Assembly (NCBI GenBank): GCA_003609755.1
Contig: AP017991.1
Location: 3,459,001 to 3,523,000, forward strand
Origin: Planktothrix agardhii NIES-204
Lineage (GTDB): Bacteria > Cyanobacteriota > Cyanobacteriia > Cyanobacteriales > Microcoleaceae
Length of the DNA stretch: 64,000 nucleotides
Direction of reading: 5' to 3'
The translations under genes and the position numbers were made by a program. Positions within the stretch are counted from its first letter, which is position 1. Each line of letters opens with the position of its first letter. Positions 62,928 through 64,000 of the stretch are shown here, one piece after another. Under the pieces are notes generated by a model. The model did not search any database. It saw only the letters and a list, made by a program, of their open reading frames with translations, and had not been told where the DNA came from.

Positions 62928-64000
62928 ATGACTACAAATTCCCAACGTTATCATATTACAACTTTCGGCTGTCAGATGAACAAAGCCGACTCAGAACGCA
63001 TGGCTGGCGTTTTAGAAGAAATGGGCTTTGATTTTACCGAAGATCCCAATGATGCTAATGTGATTCTTTATAATACTTGTACAATTCGAGATAATGCCGA
63101 ACAAAAGGTTTATTCCTATTTAGGAAGACAGGCAAAACGCAAACAAAAAGAACCGAATTTAACCATTATTGTCGCCGGATGTGTTGCCCAACAGGAAGGA
63201 GAAACCTTACTGAGTCGGGTTCCTGAAATAGATTTAGTCATGGGGCCACAACACGCCAACCGTTTACAAGACCTATTAGAACAGGTATTTCAAGGCAATC
63301 AAATTGTTGCCACAGAACCCATAGAAATCATCGAAGATATTACTAAACCCCGTCGAGATAGTGAGGTAACAGCCTGGGTTAATGTAATTTATGGTTGTAA
63401 TGAACGGTGTACTTATTGTGTGGTTCCCAATGTACGCGGGATTGAACAATCGCGCCGACCGGAAGCTATTCGGGAAGAAATCGAAGAATTAAGCCGTTTG
63501 GGGTATAAAGAAATCACCTTATTAGGGCAAAATATTGATGCCTACGGCCGCGATTTACCCGGTTCAAGTCCTGGCGGTCGGAATTTATATAATTTCACGG
63601 ATTTATTATATTTTATTCATGATGTTCCTGGCATCGAACGGATTCGATTTGCCACCAGTCACCCCCGTTATTTTACAGAAAGATTGATTCGGGCTTGTGC
63701 GGAATTACCGAAAATTTGTGAACATTTTCATATCCCCTTTCAATCGGGAGATAATCAGCTTTTGAAGGCAATGGCGCGGGGCTATACTCAAGAAAAATAT
63801 CGCCAAATTATTCATACCATTCGGGAATATATGCCCGATGCTTCTATTAGTGCGGATGCGATTGTGGGATTTCCAGGGGAAACCGATGAACAGTTTGAAA
63901 ATACGATGAAATTAGTCGATGATATTGGCTTTGATTTATTAAATACAGCCGCCTATTCTCCCCGTCCTGGGACTCCGGCGGCGTTGTGGGAAAATCAACT
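62928..64000 (+). CDS. miaB: tRNA-2-methylthio-N6-dimethylallyladenosine synthase (3' end outside window)
   Basis: First 357 residues; the frame is open to the window end. Radical SAM methylthiotransferase that adds a 2-methylthio group to i6A37 of tRNAs reading U-starting codons. N-terminal UPF0004 domain: [14 protein letters not shown] (Cys15), [15 protein letters not shown] and [12 protein letters not shown] supply the auxiliary cluster ligands. The radical SAM CxxxCxxC is Cys157, Cys161, Cys164 in [30 protein letters not shown] and [15 protein letters not shown] also match. GATAGGAGA precedes the ATG. Confidence 0.97.
   Translation, partial: MTTNSQRYHITTFGCQMNKADSERMAGVLEEMGFDFTEDPNDANVILYNTCTIRDNAEQKVYSYLGRQAKRKQKEPNLTIIVAGCVAQQEGETLLSRVPEIDLVMGPQHANRLQDLLEQVFQGNQIVATEPIEIIEDITKPRRDSEVTAWVNVIYGCNERCTYCVVPNVRGIEQSRRPEAIREEIEELSRLGYKEITLLGQNIDAYGRDLPGSSPGGRNLYNFTDLLYFIHDVPGIERIRFATSHPRYFTERLIRACAELPKICEHFHIPFQSGDNQLLKAMARGYTQEKYRQIIHTIREYMPDASISADAIVGFPGETDEQFENTMKLVDDIGFDLLNTAAYSPRPGTPAALWENQ

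Overview
The window is chromosomal DNA of a cyanobacterium, most likely a filamentous, non-heterocystous Oscillatoriales/Microcoleaceae genome of the Planktothrix type (the genus is inference). Signs seen directly are chlB (dark protochlorophyllide reductase), a GUN4-domain kinase, a PAP/fibrillin protein, the beta-epsilon ATP synthase pair standing apart from other atp genes, many HIP1 octamers (GCGATCGC), moderately AT-rich codon use, and accessory families common in these genomes (Uma2, DUF29, PIN toxins, short tandem heptamers). The DNA mixes conserved housekeeping genes with decayed accessory genes.

Layout. 0-6.5 kb: a 5'-cut dynamin-like GTPase, aroA, a VapBC-like PIN pair and small hypotheticals. 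6.5-16.4 kb: mostly minus-strand signalling and housekeeping genes (FHA-Ser/Thr kinase, PP2C phosphatase, recJ with a RecB-like nuclease, and an mraY-glycosyltransferase-DCC protein operon). 16.4-24.2 kb: fibrillin, a frameshifted DNA methyltransferase with a possible partner, Uma2, purB, a broken VanX-like dipeptidase and an M3 oligopeptidase. 24.2-33.9 kb: a repeat-tailed membrane protein, an orphan IS200/IS605 end, a histidine-kinase remnant, a kinase-GUN4 fusion, two immunity-like small genes, atpD/atpC, murF and a dead PIN gene. 33.9-44.8 kb: an M16 peptidase pair, TetR, DUF4332, an M24 aminopeptidase, a beta-helix remnant, a Leu/amide-type binding protein, three DUF29 paralogues and a fusion of an effector-type helical domain with a nuclease-like domain. 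45-48.4 kb: chlB, then a small accessory island in which a polymorphic-toxin tip and an immunity-like gene lie between two 103-bp direct repeats, followed by a superinfection-immunity-like protein. 48.5-58.1 kb: a nitrogen locus (ureB, ureC, fetAB, urtEDCBA) with a textbook NtcA-activated promoter ahead of urtA. 58.3-64 kb: S9 peptidase, Uma2, an AAA ATPase joined by deletion to another gene fragment, and miaB running off the end.

The genes work together most clearly in urea use: UrtABCDE imports urea under NtcA control and UreBC (with UreA and the accessory proteins encoded elsewhere) hydrolyses it. The most interesting parts are the repeat-bracketed toxin/immunity cassette, the effector-domain nuclease among DUF29 paralogues that share a 170-bp identical block, the orphan omega-RNA-like IS605 end, and the number of independently decayed accessory genes (at least eight). 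All calls come from reading the sequence; no database search was run.
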